NCBI GenBank assembly: GCA_026119935.1
Contig: JALRMH010000019.1
Location: 310,001-374,000 of the forward strand
Direction of reading: 5' to 3'
Length of the DNA stretch: 64,000 nt
DNA from: Endothia cerciana
Lineage: Eukaryota > Ascomycota > Sordariomycetes > Diaporthales > Cryphonectriaceae
The translations under genes were made by a program, and so were the position numbers. A model generated the notes under the pieces. That model saw only the letters and a list, made by a program, of their open reading frames with translations, was not told where the DNA came from and did not search any database. How positions within the stretch are numbered: the stretch's first letter is position 1; each line of letters starts with the position of its first letter. Of the stretch, positions 1 through 11,188 are shown piece after piece.

Positions 1-190
1 TTCACCCTCCCACCCCATCCCCCATCGGTCCGCCTGCCCTTTGAGCCGCCAATCTTGATTCGTGCTGCTGGGCCAACTAGCTTCTCCCTCAATCCTCATC
101 AGCCTCCTTCCTTGGTGACCGCAACGGCCATCAACTGACATCGGGCTTTAAGCTTTCCCGAAGGACGAACTTACCCCGACCGCCTCCAAG
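1..190. other. 5' flank of the first gene
   Basis: Pyrimidine-rich leader directly upstream of the start codon at 191. CT-rich tracts just upstream of the ATG are common in filamentous fungal promoters and 5' UTRs. No TATA box or other element is clear. The left part of this promoter lies outside the window. Confidence 0.4.
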
Positions 191-1591
191 ATGGCCGGCA
201 AAACCGGCTGGGGCGACCTTTCTGCTGCCCGCGAATTCCAGCAGCAGCTCCAGCAGGGCGACCTTCACCATGGCCGATACCGCAACCGTGGTGGTGGTGC
301 TCGTGGTCCTCTAAACCCTTCTCGCGACTCCCACGTCTCCGTTCAGACCAGCCCCTCTTTCACTACTTCAAGCTCCATTCGTGGTGCTCGTGGCGGTCAT
401 GGCGGACTTGGTAATGCTGCTGACAACTGGGCCGGGCGCCTCGCAACGGCTCCTCCCAGCCACTACTTCCAGAATGTCAACACCCTTGCCCCCCAGGATA
501 ACCAGTCATCTGCTGCTGACAGTTCTGGCGACCCGATGGCCGTCGACGACCAACTAGGCAGCCCTAAGCGTGGTCTCGGAGCCTCTCCATGGGCTGCAAC
601 GCCTGACCCTTACTCTTCCCCTGATAAGAACATGACTACCGCAGCTCTTGCTGCGACTATCACCACCAACACCCGAGACACTGTTGGTTCTGGCCTGCCT
701 GCCGCCGCCAATCAGCAGGATAAGGTCAACACTGCTCAGAGTCCTGCTGGTAACGCACAAGACATGGCTACTCCCACTGACTCTGTCCCCACCGGTGACA
801 AAGGCATCACACACTCACGCTGGGCCTTCAAGAGGCCCTCCAGCATGCCATTCAATCCGACCTTCGGCGTCGACACTGGCCGTTACGTTGATAACGACTG
901 GATGTACACCTACAATGTCGAGGATGGTGGCCGCCTCTTCCACCGGGCTGCCGACAACGCTCGTGCAGCTGCCGACAACGAGGCAGAGGCAAAGCTTCGC
1001 CAGGTGGCTAAGCTATGTGCGGGCATAGTTCATGCCCGCATCAACCTGAAAGATCAGGCAGCGGAGCTCCGAGCCCGTAACGCTGCCAACAAGGCCGCTA
1101 AGGATGCCGAGAAACTTTTCAAGAAGTACCCTCCGCCGATGCCTCCTCAGAATCTGATGTCGCTTTACAACGATATCGCGATCGCTGAGGCTACTGGCTC
1201 CGTGGAGCTCGCTTCCCCGGCTGCCCGTTACCCTGCTCCCCAGCCCGCTGTCCAGGCCGTCCCTCACGCCGCCGAGCAGCTCGCGCCTGCGACCGCTCGC
1301 GTTAACATGACAGCTCAACGTGCTCAGGCTGGTGGGATTGGCAACTCCGCAATCGTCAAGCCCTTGGCACAGGGTTTTGGCGGAGGAGCTGCCTCTGTTG
1401 GTCCAATCCAGAGCGTGTTCCAGCCTGTTCAGCAGCAGGGTGAGCCCCTTCAGAGACAGGCCCAGCCCGCTCAGCAGTCGCCCCATACTGTTCGTGCCAT
1501 CGGCAACACCACCGGACAGCCATCTGATATGGCCCGAGGTCGCGTCGACGCGGCTCAGTGGCTTTACGAGACCTTCTTCAAGAACAAGTGA
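191..1591 (+). CDS. Hypothetical low-complexity protein, 466 aa
   Basis: Single uninterrupted reading frame with a strong bias for C-ending codons and a good start context (CAAG before ATGG), so I take it as a real gene. I do not recognise the family. The N-terminus is Gln-, Gly- and Arg-rich (residues about 15-45, with an RNRGGG patch), followed by a long Ser/Thr/Pro/Ala-rich segment that looks disordered. Residues about 255-320 are Ala/Lys/Glu-rich and should form a helix or coiled coil, followed by a PPPMPP stretch. The rest is Gln/Pro/Ala-rich up to a short conserved-looking C-terminal tail (AAQWLYETFFKNK). There is no signal peptide or membrane segment. Composition would fit a nucleic-acid- or protein-binding scaffold, but this is only a guess. 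No intron is visible. Confidence 0.7.
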   Translation: MAGKTGWGDLSAAREFQQQLQQGDLHHGRYRNRGGGARGPLNPSRDSHVSVQTSPSFTTSSSIRGARGGHGGLGNAADNWAGRLATAPPSHYFQNVNTLAPQDNQSSAADSSGDPMAVDDQLGSPKRGLGASPWAATPDPYSSPDKNMTTAALAATITTNTRDTVGSGLPAAANQQDKVNTAQSPAGNAQDMATPTDSVPTGDKGITHSRWAFKRPSSMPFNPTFGVDTGRYVDNDWMYTYNVEDGGRLFHRAADNARAAADNEAEAKLRQVAKLCAGIVHARINLKDQAAELRARNAANKAAKDAEKLFKKYPPPMPPQNLMSLYNDIAIAEATGSVELASPAARYPAPQPAVQAVPHAAEQLAPATARVNMTAQRAQAGGIGNSAIVKPLAQGFGGGAASVGPIQSVFQPVQQQGEPLQRQAQPAQQSPHTVRAIGNTTGQPSDMARGRVDAAQWLYETFFKNK

Positions 1592-2204
1592 GAGGGCATG
1601 CGTCAGGCCTGAGCCACGAACTGCGTGGGGCACGACGTCACGAGAAAATACAGATGGAAAGGCAATGTCGACAGGAGCCAACGATATCAAGACAGTGAAA
1701 ATGGGATGGAAAAGAGTGATGGATGCTCATCGGGTCTCTTGACAGATGTTGATAATATGGACGCCCGCGAGATAGGCATGGGGAGTTTTCGCGAGGCAAA
1801 TCTCCGCCCTGATTTCCAGACAGCTGGTGGAGGTTGATTGCTACGTACGAGTGCTTCAGGGTTACTGGTACTCTCCCATGTGGGTTGCATCACGACGTCA
1901 ACTCACCCTACCATAGCAGCCAAATCAGAGACTACCTTTTCAGTAGACATGCATTATTCTGTGGTTTTGTGAGATTATCTGCCATGTGAATTCCGTATAC
2001 CGCAAGAAAGCCATTGGTATGACCAGTATCCATCCGTCAGTGGACGGTATTGCTTGTAACACGTGTCTGCTAGCAGCCACAATGGATCTAAAAGATTTGG
2101 GACAATTACATTTTGTCCCAGGTAGATATGCTTCTTGATTTGTTCAAGCTACCTCGCGTACGGGAGCATCACGGACGACCTTGATCCCCTTGCGTGGGTC
2201 CCTT
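1592..2204. other. Convergent intergenic region, hypothetical gene / HIS6
   Basis: About 0.6 kb between the 3' ends of the plus-strand hypothetical gene and minus-strand HIS6. It should hold both 3' UTRs. AT-rich stretches near 1920-2150 could carry polyadenylation signals, but none is certain. The short frames here overlap on both strands and look random. Confidence 0.5.
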
Positions 2205-3197
2205 TTAGGTCTGCTTCTGGCGACGATTCCACTCGACACACTCATCCAGTCTCACCCCCGACCCACCGAAGCAGTCCAGCGCACTTCCGATCGTGAGGTC
2301 GACCTTCCCACCACTCAGCGTCCTGACTCTCTCCAGGTCCTCGAGATCCCGCCCGCCGCCCGCATACGTGACTGGTATGCTGCACCACTGCGACAGCCTC
2401 GTGACGAGCTCCTCGTCGACGCCGCGCTGGAGACCCTCGTTATCGGCCGCGTGGATGAGAAACTCGGAGCAGTAGGGCTCAAGCTGTCTTATGGACTCTA
2501 TAACGTGGAGTGAGCCCCTCTGGCCTGAAAATGCACAAGGTACGGTGAAGGATGATGGACGGGAGCAGGAGGAATGGGGCAGATAAGATACCTCGGTTGA
2601 CCTCCATGTCCGTGGTGGTCTGCCACTTGTTCATGGTCACGAACCACCTCGGCTCCTCGCAACCCTCCTGCTGCCGGCGACAGCTCAGGTCGATGACCAG
2701 CTTGCTGCTGTCGCCCTGCAGCGCCGCAACGACGGCGTCCAGACGTGGCTGGCTGAAGTGTGCCTCTGGGAAGAGAAAGGACGTTATGATGACCTACTGA
2801 TCCCGACCCTCCAGCGTCAGCCCTTCCTGCCCTCTAGTTACGCTTTGCGGCCCGTATGCCGTTCATGAACCCGCGCGCATACGCCCGCTCATACCTTCTC
2901 AGCGCCGGCCTCAATCCACTCCCCCGCGTTCTGGTCCGTGATCCCGCCGCCTACCTGCAGGGCTCCGGGCCATGCAGCCAGCGCCTCTCTCGCCGCGTCC
3001 GTGTTGCCGGGCCCCAGCATGATGACGTGGGCCCCCTCCAACTCCTTCTCCCGGTACAGTTTCGCAAAGTGTGCCGGCGGATGCGGAGAGACGAAGTTGG
3101 TCTTCAGCGTCGAGGGTGTCTTGTCGTCCAGCGTCCCGCCCACGATCTGCTTGACCTGTCCCGCATGGAGGTCTATACAGGGGCGGAAGATCGTCAT
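2205..3197 (-). CDS. HIS6: ProFAR isomerase, histidine biosynthesis (HisA family)
   Basis: Catalyses the Amadori isomerisation of ProFAR to PRFAR, the fourth step of histidine synthesis, in the cytosol. Three exons: 3197-2895, 2793-2592 and 2524-2205, with GT-AG introns. Together they give 825 nt (274 aa), close to the usual 260-270 aa of fungal His6. The N-terminus has the FRPCIDLHAGQVKQ motif with the catalytic Asp. VGGGITDQNA, LVIDLSCRR, NEGLQRGVDEELV and the phosphate-binding YAGGGRD loop follow in the order expected for this TIM barrel. The first exon ends in AEK and joins in frame to VIITS; the second joins GQRGSLHVIES. It is divergent from FAF1 across 385 bp. I see no damage. Confidence 0.95.
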
Positions 3198-3582
3198 TGT
3201 GGCCGGCTGTGTGGGCGTGCAATGCAGCGACAGCCTCCTCAGTCTTTGAAGGGAGGACTGGGGGGGGGGGGTGGGGGCGTTGAAAGACTTTCCGCATTGG
3301 GAGGGACCTCAAGAGCATTGCCGCTGCAGGATGGCGGGGCAGAGACCGGCGCCCTCGAGGCTCTGTGAACCCCTGAAAGTACAGCGGCGCTAGCGAGCCG
3401 AGGGCGGCCCGGGGCGGAAGAAAAAACCTTGGCCGCGGCGCGTCTGAGATCTTCAACCCGCCCGCCTACAGCAGTTAACTTCATACCAAGTCTTTACGCA
3501 GATCGCCGACCAGCCCGACCCCCGATCATAGACCCGCGCGGCCCTCATCACGTTCATCGAGCACCGCGATCACGCAGCCGTC
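3198..3582. promoter_or_regulatory. Bidirectional promoter region, HIS6 / FAF1
   Basis: 385 bp separate the two divergent start codons, so both promoters must lie here or overlap the genes. It holds a 12-nt poly(G) run at 3260-3271. I see no clear TATA box. A Gcn4/CPC1-type TGACTC site would be expected for a histidine gene, but I did not find a perfect copy. Confidence 0.55.
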
Positions 3583-4715
3583 ATGCCTTCCGCCGGCGTC
3601 CTCGGGAAGAGGAAGCGCAAGCCGGCGGGGGGAGCCGAGGACGAGACAGACGCAGCTGCCCTGGAGGATGCGCAGGCCATCTTCAGGAAGCACTTTGAGG
3701 CTCAATTCGCGCCGCTTGATGACGAGGCCGAGGGTGTGACAGGCGAGCCGGCCGCGAAGGCCAAGAAGGCGAGCAGGAACACAAATACGGAGGACAAGGT
3801 TGAAAACGGCATAGAAGACATGCGATCGGACTCCGAGTCAGGCGAGGACGGTGACGAGTGGGGAGGTCTGTCTGAAGGAGGCGATAGCGAAGGTGTGTAC
3901 CACGGGAGAAATCCCCCCTCCTATCTGTACCGCGACTGGGCTGACCGTGACGGGCCGTAGACGACGAAAGTGACAGCGATGGTGGCGAGGAAGGTCCGGA
4001 ACTAGGAGACCTGGAAGCAGACACGAACACGGTCGAGGTCGTCGACCACTCCAGACCGCTACCAACTTCCGCCCTCCACCCATCGCACGCGATAATGTCC
4101 AAACGCGAGATGCGCGAGTTCCTGTCCTCACGGCCGCCAGATTCCACGTCCACCGACATCACGTCCAGATCCAGACCAAAGCAAGGCTCCGGGGAGGATG
4201 AGGACCCGCAGAACGAAGACTCCAAGGCTCTTCTCGCGAACGACCTCAGCCTTCAGCGGCTCATCTCCGAGTCGCATATCCTCTCCGCTTCCAAACCCTT
4301 CAACTCGGTCGGCTCCTCCAACCCCGCCAGCGCCGGCAGAGCCTTCACCCAGGGCCGGACCCGCGCCCTCACTACCGACCTGCGGCTGCAGAAGCTCGGC
4401 TCGAAGGAGAGCATTTTCACGCAGCGCAAGATGCCGATGGGCATGCGCAAGGGGATCAACGCGGCCAAGGAGTCGAGGGAGGAGAAGAGGCGGCGGGAGG
4501 CGAGGGAGAATGGGATCATATTGGAGAAGGCGGTGGCTCAAGGCGGCAAGAAGGGGAGGAGGTCGAAGGGGAGAGGGGATATGGCCGTTGACATGCCGGG
4601 CATGGGCAAGTTCAGTGGTGGAGAGCTGAAGTTGAGCAAGAGGGAGGTGAGAGCGGTGGAGAGGGAGGGTATGAAGCCCGACTCTGGAAGAAAGAGAAGG
4701 AGGAGGAGGAGGTGA
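3583..4715 (+). CDS. FAF1: Faf1-like 40S ribosome assembly factor (DUF4602 type)
   Basis: Two exons, 3583-3892 and 3961-4715, with a 68-nt intron (donor GTGTGT, acceptor CCGTAG); the total is 1065 nt (354 aa). Yeast Faf1 and human C1orf131 are nucleolar proteins needed for early 18S rRNA processing. The protein starts with a basic KRKRKP patch and a short helix (AIFRKHFEAQF), then an acidic Asp/Glu/Ser-rich middle. It has MSKREMREFLSS and a C-terminal core with LTTDLRLQKLG, KMPMGMRKGINAAKESREEK and RRREARENGIILEK, which is the diagnostic DUF4602 block. It ends in KFSGGELKLSKREV and a run of seven Arg, a likely nucleolar signal. The family assignment is from motif memory and could be checked by a profile search. 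Confidence 0.85.
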
Positions 4716-6944
4716 TGCGAGACCAACCGCTCGGCGTCTTGTTGCAGATGCATCTTCCCCGTCATATACCTTGCGGTTCGCTCTACATGACTACTCGCGT
4801 CCGACCCACTTCAAGGTCTGCACTCACAAAAAACTTTATCAAGGACGACATTGCTACAAGACTGCTTTGCAGTTGGCCAATGGCGTATGCGCAACGCATA
4901 CTGCAATAACTGCGTACCAACCGGCTCGACAGAGGGCACGATGCCACCGGCCCTGCCTTGCCTGGCTATCACGCAGGTTCACGGCCCGAGAGAGTGCATT
5001 CGGGGGGGGGGGGGGGGGAGAAAGACTACCCAGCCCCAAGGTACCCGGTCCGAAGAGCAGGTGACATACCACCATCTGGTCAGGTACCCAGCCTTGCTGG
5101 CGCGATTTCGGGCCTGAGTTCACAGCGTACCTCTCATGTACCTACCGACCTGCTCGCCCAGAGACCGGCCCTGGACCCCCGTCACCCACAAGTGTAAGCA
5201 CCTTCGGCACCCGACGGGAACCCCCGTGCAAGAAGCAAAGTGGACCGGCGTTGCCGGGCCCCGAGAGGCGGCCTCCTCGTCCAGGATGGTCACTCCCGAT
5301 CAGTGCACGGCAACAAGGTCAGGGCGAAGGATTAGTGTATTTCCCAGCTGAGGTTAGAAGATAATATGGTAGTATCCTGAAATAGATCACAAAAGGCTCT
5401 TACCCGCCTTTTCCAAGAAGACAGGACCACGCGAAGGATTCCCGCCCTGAGCCCGCAGAGCTCACCTCACCAGCACGCGCACCACCGCCAGCCTGGTCCG
5501 GCACTGAGGACCTGTGACTCGGCCCAGCCGCGTCGGATGGATCACGATACGGAGGATTTCGACTCTTAACTCCTATCCCAGGTTAGACGCAGACCCGCGG
5601 ATTTCACGGCCCGCAGCCCCGCGGCTTGCCCCTCGGAGCACAGAGATCGCGGAGGATTCATCGGTGTGTGTACAAATATAGCCGCACGTTGCTGGCTGCC
5701 TAGGAGCCAAATTTCGGGGCCAGCTTTTCGCCCGCGTGGACGAGCAATGATGAGCGCGCGTGTGTTCCGGCCGGGCGGGCGAGGGGATCGTTCGTCACCG
5801 CTGGCGATCCCCGGGATTACAATATTGGGATCTGGGCTGCATGGCTCGCGGCCGGAAGGGGCCCTAATTTTAGGATTTAAAGCTGACTGTACTCTCGAGT
5901 CGAGCCGTACGTGGACGTCATATCATCGTGATCCGGCCGAGACGACGGGTCGGCCTTTCGTCGACCTGCCATATTTTGAATTTAGGTCACCCCCCGGGGG
6001 GTGGGGGTGGAGGTGACACTTATGCGTCGATCGACAGCTGGACCGCGACGATCGGTCCTAGTGAAGAGCCCCTTTTGGGGGGGGGGGGGGCGGGGGGGGC
6101 AATATGATCATCAACAACTGTCCGGATCGCCCCGAGGCTGATCTGGGAGATTATCACTGTCAATCTACGGACGAGACACGACCGTAGTCATGACACGGGG
6201 GATAATGATGTTGTAGACAGTGTTGATTTGTTATGTGTTTGTGCGAACAGTCGCTTCCCTAGAGGAGTACAGAAGGCATGGACTTCTTTGTCCCCATATG
6301 CGTGCAGGGCGCTGCTCCCGGCCCCTTCGCCGGTCGACGTTCACGCCCGCTGCCGTCACAAGACCAAGAGATTGCAAAGAGCTGCTTTACTCAAAAATTT
6401 CAACAGGAATCTTTATTCCTCACAACAAATGTTGGCCGCCTTTTTATCTCTCTGTCCGACGACAGGAACTTATACACAACAACACATCCCGCTTCCGACA
6501 ACTCAGTGCTAACACTGACCCTTGATGTTCCAATATGCAAGTTGTTGCAGCCAAACCCGGTCGGGTCTTGACGCTCCCTGATCGAGTCTGCGCTTCCCGT
6601 CTAATTGTGCTTTTCGTGCTCCAAGCACCACAAGATACCTCGAATTGTCCTCCATCTCCTTCCACCCAAAAAAAAGAGAAGAGAAAAAAAGGAGGAAGAA
6701 AGAGAACAGGAAGTTTACACCGGACGACCATGAGGATATGAACCGAACCAGCGAAAAGTACGCAAGAAAAACGCCCAGGCATCCATGCTTGTTCAGAGTG
6801 GCCTGTTCCCTTTTGAGACGGGAATGATTCAGAAGCCTCCAAGTCCGTCCCTCTCACATAAGAATCGTGAAGGACAATAAACAGATACCCAATAAATGTA
6901 CAATGCCGTGCATTCTCCGGAAGCAGCGCTCTCTCGAATCGTTA
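4716..6944. other. Intergenic region, FAF1 / STE12 (convergent)
   Basis: About 2.2 kb between two converging 3' ends. It contains a 17-nt poly(G) run at 5002-5018 and a 14+8 poly(G) pair at 6077-6099, and short unsupported frames on both strands. Nearest STE12 (about 6520-6944) it is probably the STE12 3' UTR. No RNA gene, repeat family or transposon was recognised. Confidence 0.5.
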
Positions 6945-9432
6945 TTACATCATGACGGCGGTGTTCATGCTTTGAGGTGTGCTGATGGTCATTGGTAGAC
7001 TCAGTGTCTGCAGGCTGTTGAAATTGGACTGCGAGTTCATGGAGTTCGCTGAGCCCATGCTGCCGGTCGAGGTCGGGGGCGTGCTGTGGTGGTGCGCAAC
7101 CGAGTTCAATGAGGTCGTGACATAACCGCCTTCGGAGTTGGGGGAGGCGTCGCCCAGAGAGCCGACATGGTCTTCGCCAGAGTACTCCTCCTCGTCTTCT
7201 CCGGACAGGTTCAGCCCATCGACACCATCGCCGCGGTCATGAGTCCGCTTGTGCCTAACAATTTTGTTAGTCCATGCTGTCCGTCTGGATTTCCTGTGTC
7301 TTGGGCGTTTATAGCCGTGCAGTGGGCTCTGTGCTGTGTGGTGACGCTGGCGGTTTCGCTCTTGGTTTTCTTTCCATTACATGCCACACACACAACAGGA
7401 AGTTTTTGGTTTGCTGGTCTCGCACCAAGACAAGAGGAAACAAAAGAAAGCGCAAAATAAGGAAAGATGGGGCATACTGTGCTAGGTTGTCTGATCTGGA
7501 GAATGCCTTGCTACAATAAGGGCAGATGTAGGGTCTTTCTTGTGTATGTGTTCTCACGTGTCTGGAAGTTTAGTCAGATACCCTGTTGAGGTAATCTCTC
7601 GTGTTGACAGATGTAATGTAAAATCCGGTCTTACCGCTTGAGGTGCTCGAGACGCTTGAAGAGGCGGCCACATGTCGGGATGGGGCAGGAGTGTGACTTC
7701 TGAGGGTAGGGGCCAAGCTCCATGACGGTGGCCGAGCGAGCCCGGCGCATCACGCCGTTGGGACCTTGCATCATCCTCCTCTGCTCTTCCATGTGGCCGT
7801 TCATCATGTCCTCGTGCGGCATTTGAGGGTAGTCCTGCTGCAGCGACATTGGGTTCAGGGCGGGGCTGCCCTCGACTGTGGACAGCGGGGTGCCGTGGCG
7901 CGAGAGCTCATGCATCTGCTGCTGGCTCGACATCGACATGCCCGAATTGCTGTACGTCAATCCTGGGGGAGAGTTGCCGAGTGACTCGTCACCCTCAGCC
8001 ACAGGTCCGACCGAGGCGGAGACCGACCGTCGAAGATCGGATGGCCTGTGCGGAGCTTGGGTGGTGGCGGCGGCGGCAGCGATGGCCGACATACCAGGGG
8101 GGATGGATGAACGCCGCCTCCTCTGCTTGTATGTCGGCGAGCCTTCGATCACAGAGTAGACGTTGTTGGCTCCGTATCCACGGGAGAATTGAGGCCCGGC
8201 GAGGTTTGATGGCGGTAGCTGGATCATGCCGTTCAGGCCATTCACGCCGTTCATGTGGTCGGGAATGGCAGTGTACAGCCCGGTCTCCTCGTTCGCGATG
8301 TACGCGGGCTCAGCAGCGATGCCCAAGGCCTGTTGCGGCGGGGTGATGGGTTCGAACGAGATCCCCCGGTTGCTATAGTCCTCGTACTGCGAAGAGACAA
8401 AGGATGGCGCAGGCGAATACTCCAGTCCGTACGCAGGCATGGAGGCGTGTCGTTGGTGGCCCTGCTGTATTGGCACGCCGTTCTGGTTATACTGGACCCG
8501 GCTGAACTCAGGCTCCCTCTTGACCATGTTCTGGGACATCTGAGGGGCCATCGCCATCGCCCCGTAAGGAACCATCGCGTCCATCCCATCTGTTAAAGGG
8601 GCCATCGTCTGAGGCATCATCTGGGGCGGCGGCATGGCGTCAACGGTGCGCATGACCGGCGATGTGGATTGCGAGGTGGGGAAGGGTTGCTGGGCGCTGA
8701 AGGACGAAGAGTTGGCCTGCTGCGCCTTGGTGAGCTGCTCGTACAGTGACTGCGATGAGTCGTACTGGAACGACAGGGCAGGCTCGCTGACGGCGACGGT
8801 GGTGGCCTCCTGGCCCATCTTCTCCCTCTTCAGATCCCTCTCCAGCGCGTCGAGGAACAGCCGGTCGTGTGGCACGCTATACCAGTAGAAAACCTTCTGC
8901 TTCTTCTGTGTCCGGATGCAGTTGTTCTTGTACAGGAAGTCAAGGAAGGGGCTCTTGGGCTCCTCCAATGACGCGTCCGTCCCCGACTTCAGATTCCGCA
9001 GGTCGGAGAAGATACCCTCCTCGAACTTCTTGGAGTTCTTGACTGGGCGGCCGAAGGCCTGGAATCGGAATGACAGGCATCGTACGATGTCGGTTCCCGA
9101 TACGTGGAAGAGGTTGTTCCACAGAACACAGGAGACGTACTCGCCGGTGGGCAGAAGAAACCTTCGGATGTACTGGTCTGGCTGCCAGTCGACGGGTGCG
9201 GAGATCAGGAAGTATTTCACTGCGCCCGTGTTAGTCGTACGCTAGTCGGTCAAGACACTATGCCCACGGCCGGGAACCTCAAGGGGTCAGGGGCAATCGA
9301 CGACGTACAATTATCAACCTGTTGCAGAGCAACCTGTGCGTCGTGTGGTAGCGCCTGCTGGGCCTCCGTGCTCAGCATGAAAGTCTCTGGTTTTTGTGGT
9401 GCAGCCATGGCGCCGCCTGGTTGTGGATACAT
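6945..9432 (-). CDS. STE12: STE12 homeodomain-like / C2H2 zinc-finger transcription factor
   Basis: Transcription factor downstream of the Fus3/Kss1 (Pmk1-type) MAP kinase, controlling mating and, in plant pathogens (MST12), invasive growth. Four exons: 9432-9309, 9219-7635, 7561-7478 and 7254-6945. They total 2103 nt (700 aa), the usual length. The STE DNA-binding domain fills residues about 40-200 (KYFLISAPVDWQPDQYIRRF, CVLWNNLFHVSGTDIVRCL, FRFQAFGRPVKNSKKFEEG, KQKVFYWYSVPHDRLFLDAL). A long Gln/Met/Ser-rich activation region follows. Two C2H2 fingers (CPIPTC...HLKRHVRTH and CPYCSKAF...HKRTH) lie at about 550-605. An acidic/Ser tail ends in NTAVMM. Introns 2 and 3 fall inside the two fingers, with donor GTAAGA and branch point CTAAC clearly visible. 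The start at 9432 was chosen because it opens the family-like MYPQPGG...KPETFML sequence. Confidence 0.96.
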
Positions 9433-11174
9433 AATAATCGGCAGACGCCGTGAAGAGGAGCGTCCTGCTCGGTCACACCGGTCTCCCGTCCGCGACAAGA
9501 GTTATTAAGCCGGCGGTCGGTCAATCCAACGAGAGAATATCGCGTTGTTGGATGAGGAATGGAGGATGCGATGGCAGGTCGAGGTCGAGACGGCACCGAG
9601 GCGTGTTGGGGTGGCCGCCAAATTGAGACACGGGAAACAAGGGCAAAGAGATGGCGACGCGGTGATCGTCGTGCGGCAGGTGGTGGTGCAACGGAATGCT
9701 GACGATCGTCAAGAACGTCGGTGTCGCAGCCAGGCGGATGGGTTGGTGTCTTGTCGTCGTCAATTAGCAACGCATCGGTAGATAGCGTGCTTATGGGGAG
9801 ATAGACGATGGGGATGATGCGATAGTCGAGTCCAGCCCGGAGGGGAGGGGGGTGAGCAGGAAATAAATTGCAGAAAGCGCACAGCAGGCCCAGCTTAATT
9901 GCGTCTAGCGAATTAGAGGGATGGGCGTGCACTGGCCGACACCGTCAAGGCACGGTCAATAGTGCGGAAAAAAAGATAGGGGGTTGGGATCGGAGAATGT
10001 GTGGATACCACTCTCCGAGTCTGAAGCCACTGCGGCTTGACGAGGAACCACTGCAGCTGTGGCCCTCGAAGCGCTCAGGTGCAGACGAGAACCTGCTGAT
10101 TCCCGACAAGGGGGCCCGCAGAAAGATACAGGCTTGAGTCGGGGCAGGCGGAGGGACAACAGACAACCGAATGCCGCTGTCACTACCGTCGTCGTTGTTG
10201 TTCTTGATTCGCGGCCGCCGGCGGGTAAAGCGCTTCAGGGGAAAATTGGGAAGAGGGAGAAAGAAAGAAAAAGTTGACGTGCAAGCCGGGAGATGTCGTT
10301 GAAAATTAGGACTCGTTTATCGAAACGAGGTTGGGCATAGCCCGGCAAGCAACAGACCCCAAGGTGGAAGAAGGGGGCAGGGCTGTACTGGTGTACGTAG
10401 AATGTAAATAAAAAAATAAAAAAAAGGGTAGATTTGAATCAATCAAGCAGTCCCTTCAAGAGTCGGAGCTCATCAAACAGACCAGGCAAGGGGCGAGCTT
10501 GCTCGGCGATAGGCGAATAGACACGGGTTTTGCGACGACCAGTGTCTGATATGAGGGATGAGTGGTACCGGCGAGGGATGATGTGCCCCTAGGATTCGCT
10601 CGCAACAGACCAACGATGGGATGGGTTGGGCGACCTGTGCTTGAGGCTGGGCGAAGATGTCGGGAAGTCAAATAAGAGACGGGACCGGTGCTGGACGTCG
10701 TAGAGGGCGCTGTCGAGGCTCCTTTCTCACCAGGAAGTAGACTGATGCCGTTGGTCCGGGATTGACGAGCCTCCTGAGACACGAAGGAAGGATAAAGAAA
10801 GAGGGAGGAAGAGGAAAGTCTTGAACAGGAAGATTTCCAAAGAGGTCTTGGGAGCGCAGGAGGGGGGGAATTAAAGAGGGATGCCCTGGGGGTTTAAGGA
10901 AATTCGTTGCCCGCGCTGCTTCAAATGGTCTAGCACAGTCCGACCTGGGTGTACCCGTCCAGGTACCTGGTCGCGCAGAGGGGAGGACGAGAGGGACAAG
11001 CACGAACAAGAGGTGGACTGGCGGCAGGGATGCCCACCGCGAACGAGCCAGGGTCCAGCCTCAGATAACTGGCTGCGAGAGGCCAGGGCATGGCAAGGGG
11101 GGGGACGTTGGACGGCGGGACCACAGCGCACAGGACAGGTCCAGGAGGGTGGGTGGACATGGGACATGGGACAT

Positions 11175-11188
11175 GGGGGGGGGGGGGG
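11175..11188. repeat. Poly(G) run of 14
   Basis: Preceded by two copies of GGGACAT. Homopolymer in non-coding sequence; the length may be affected by sequencing slippage. Confidence 0.8.
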
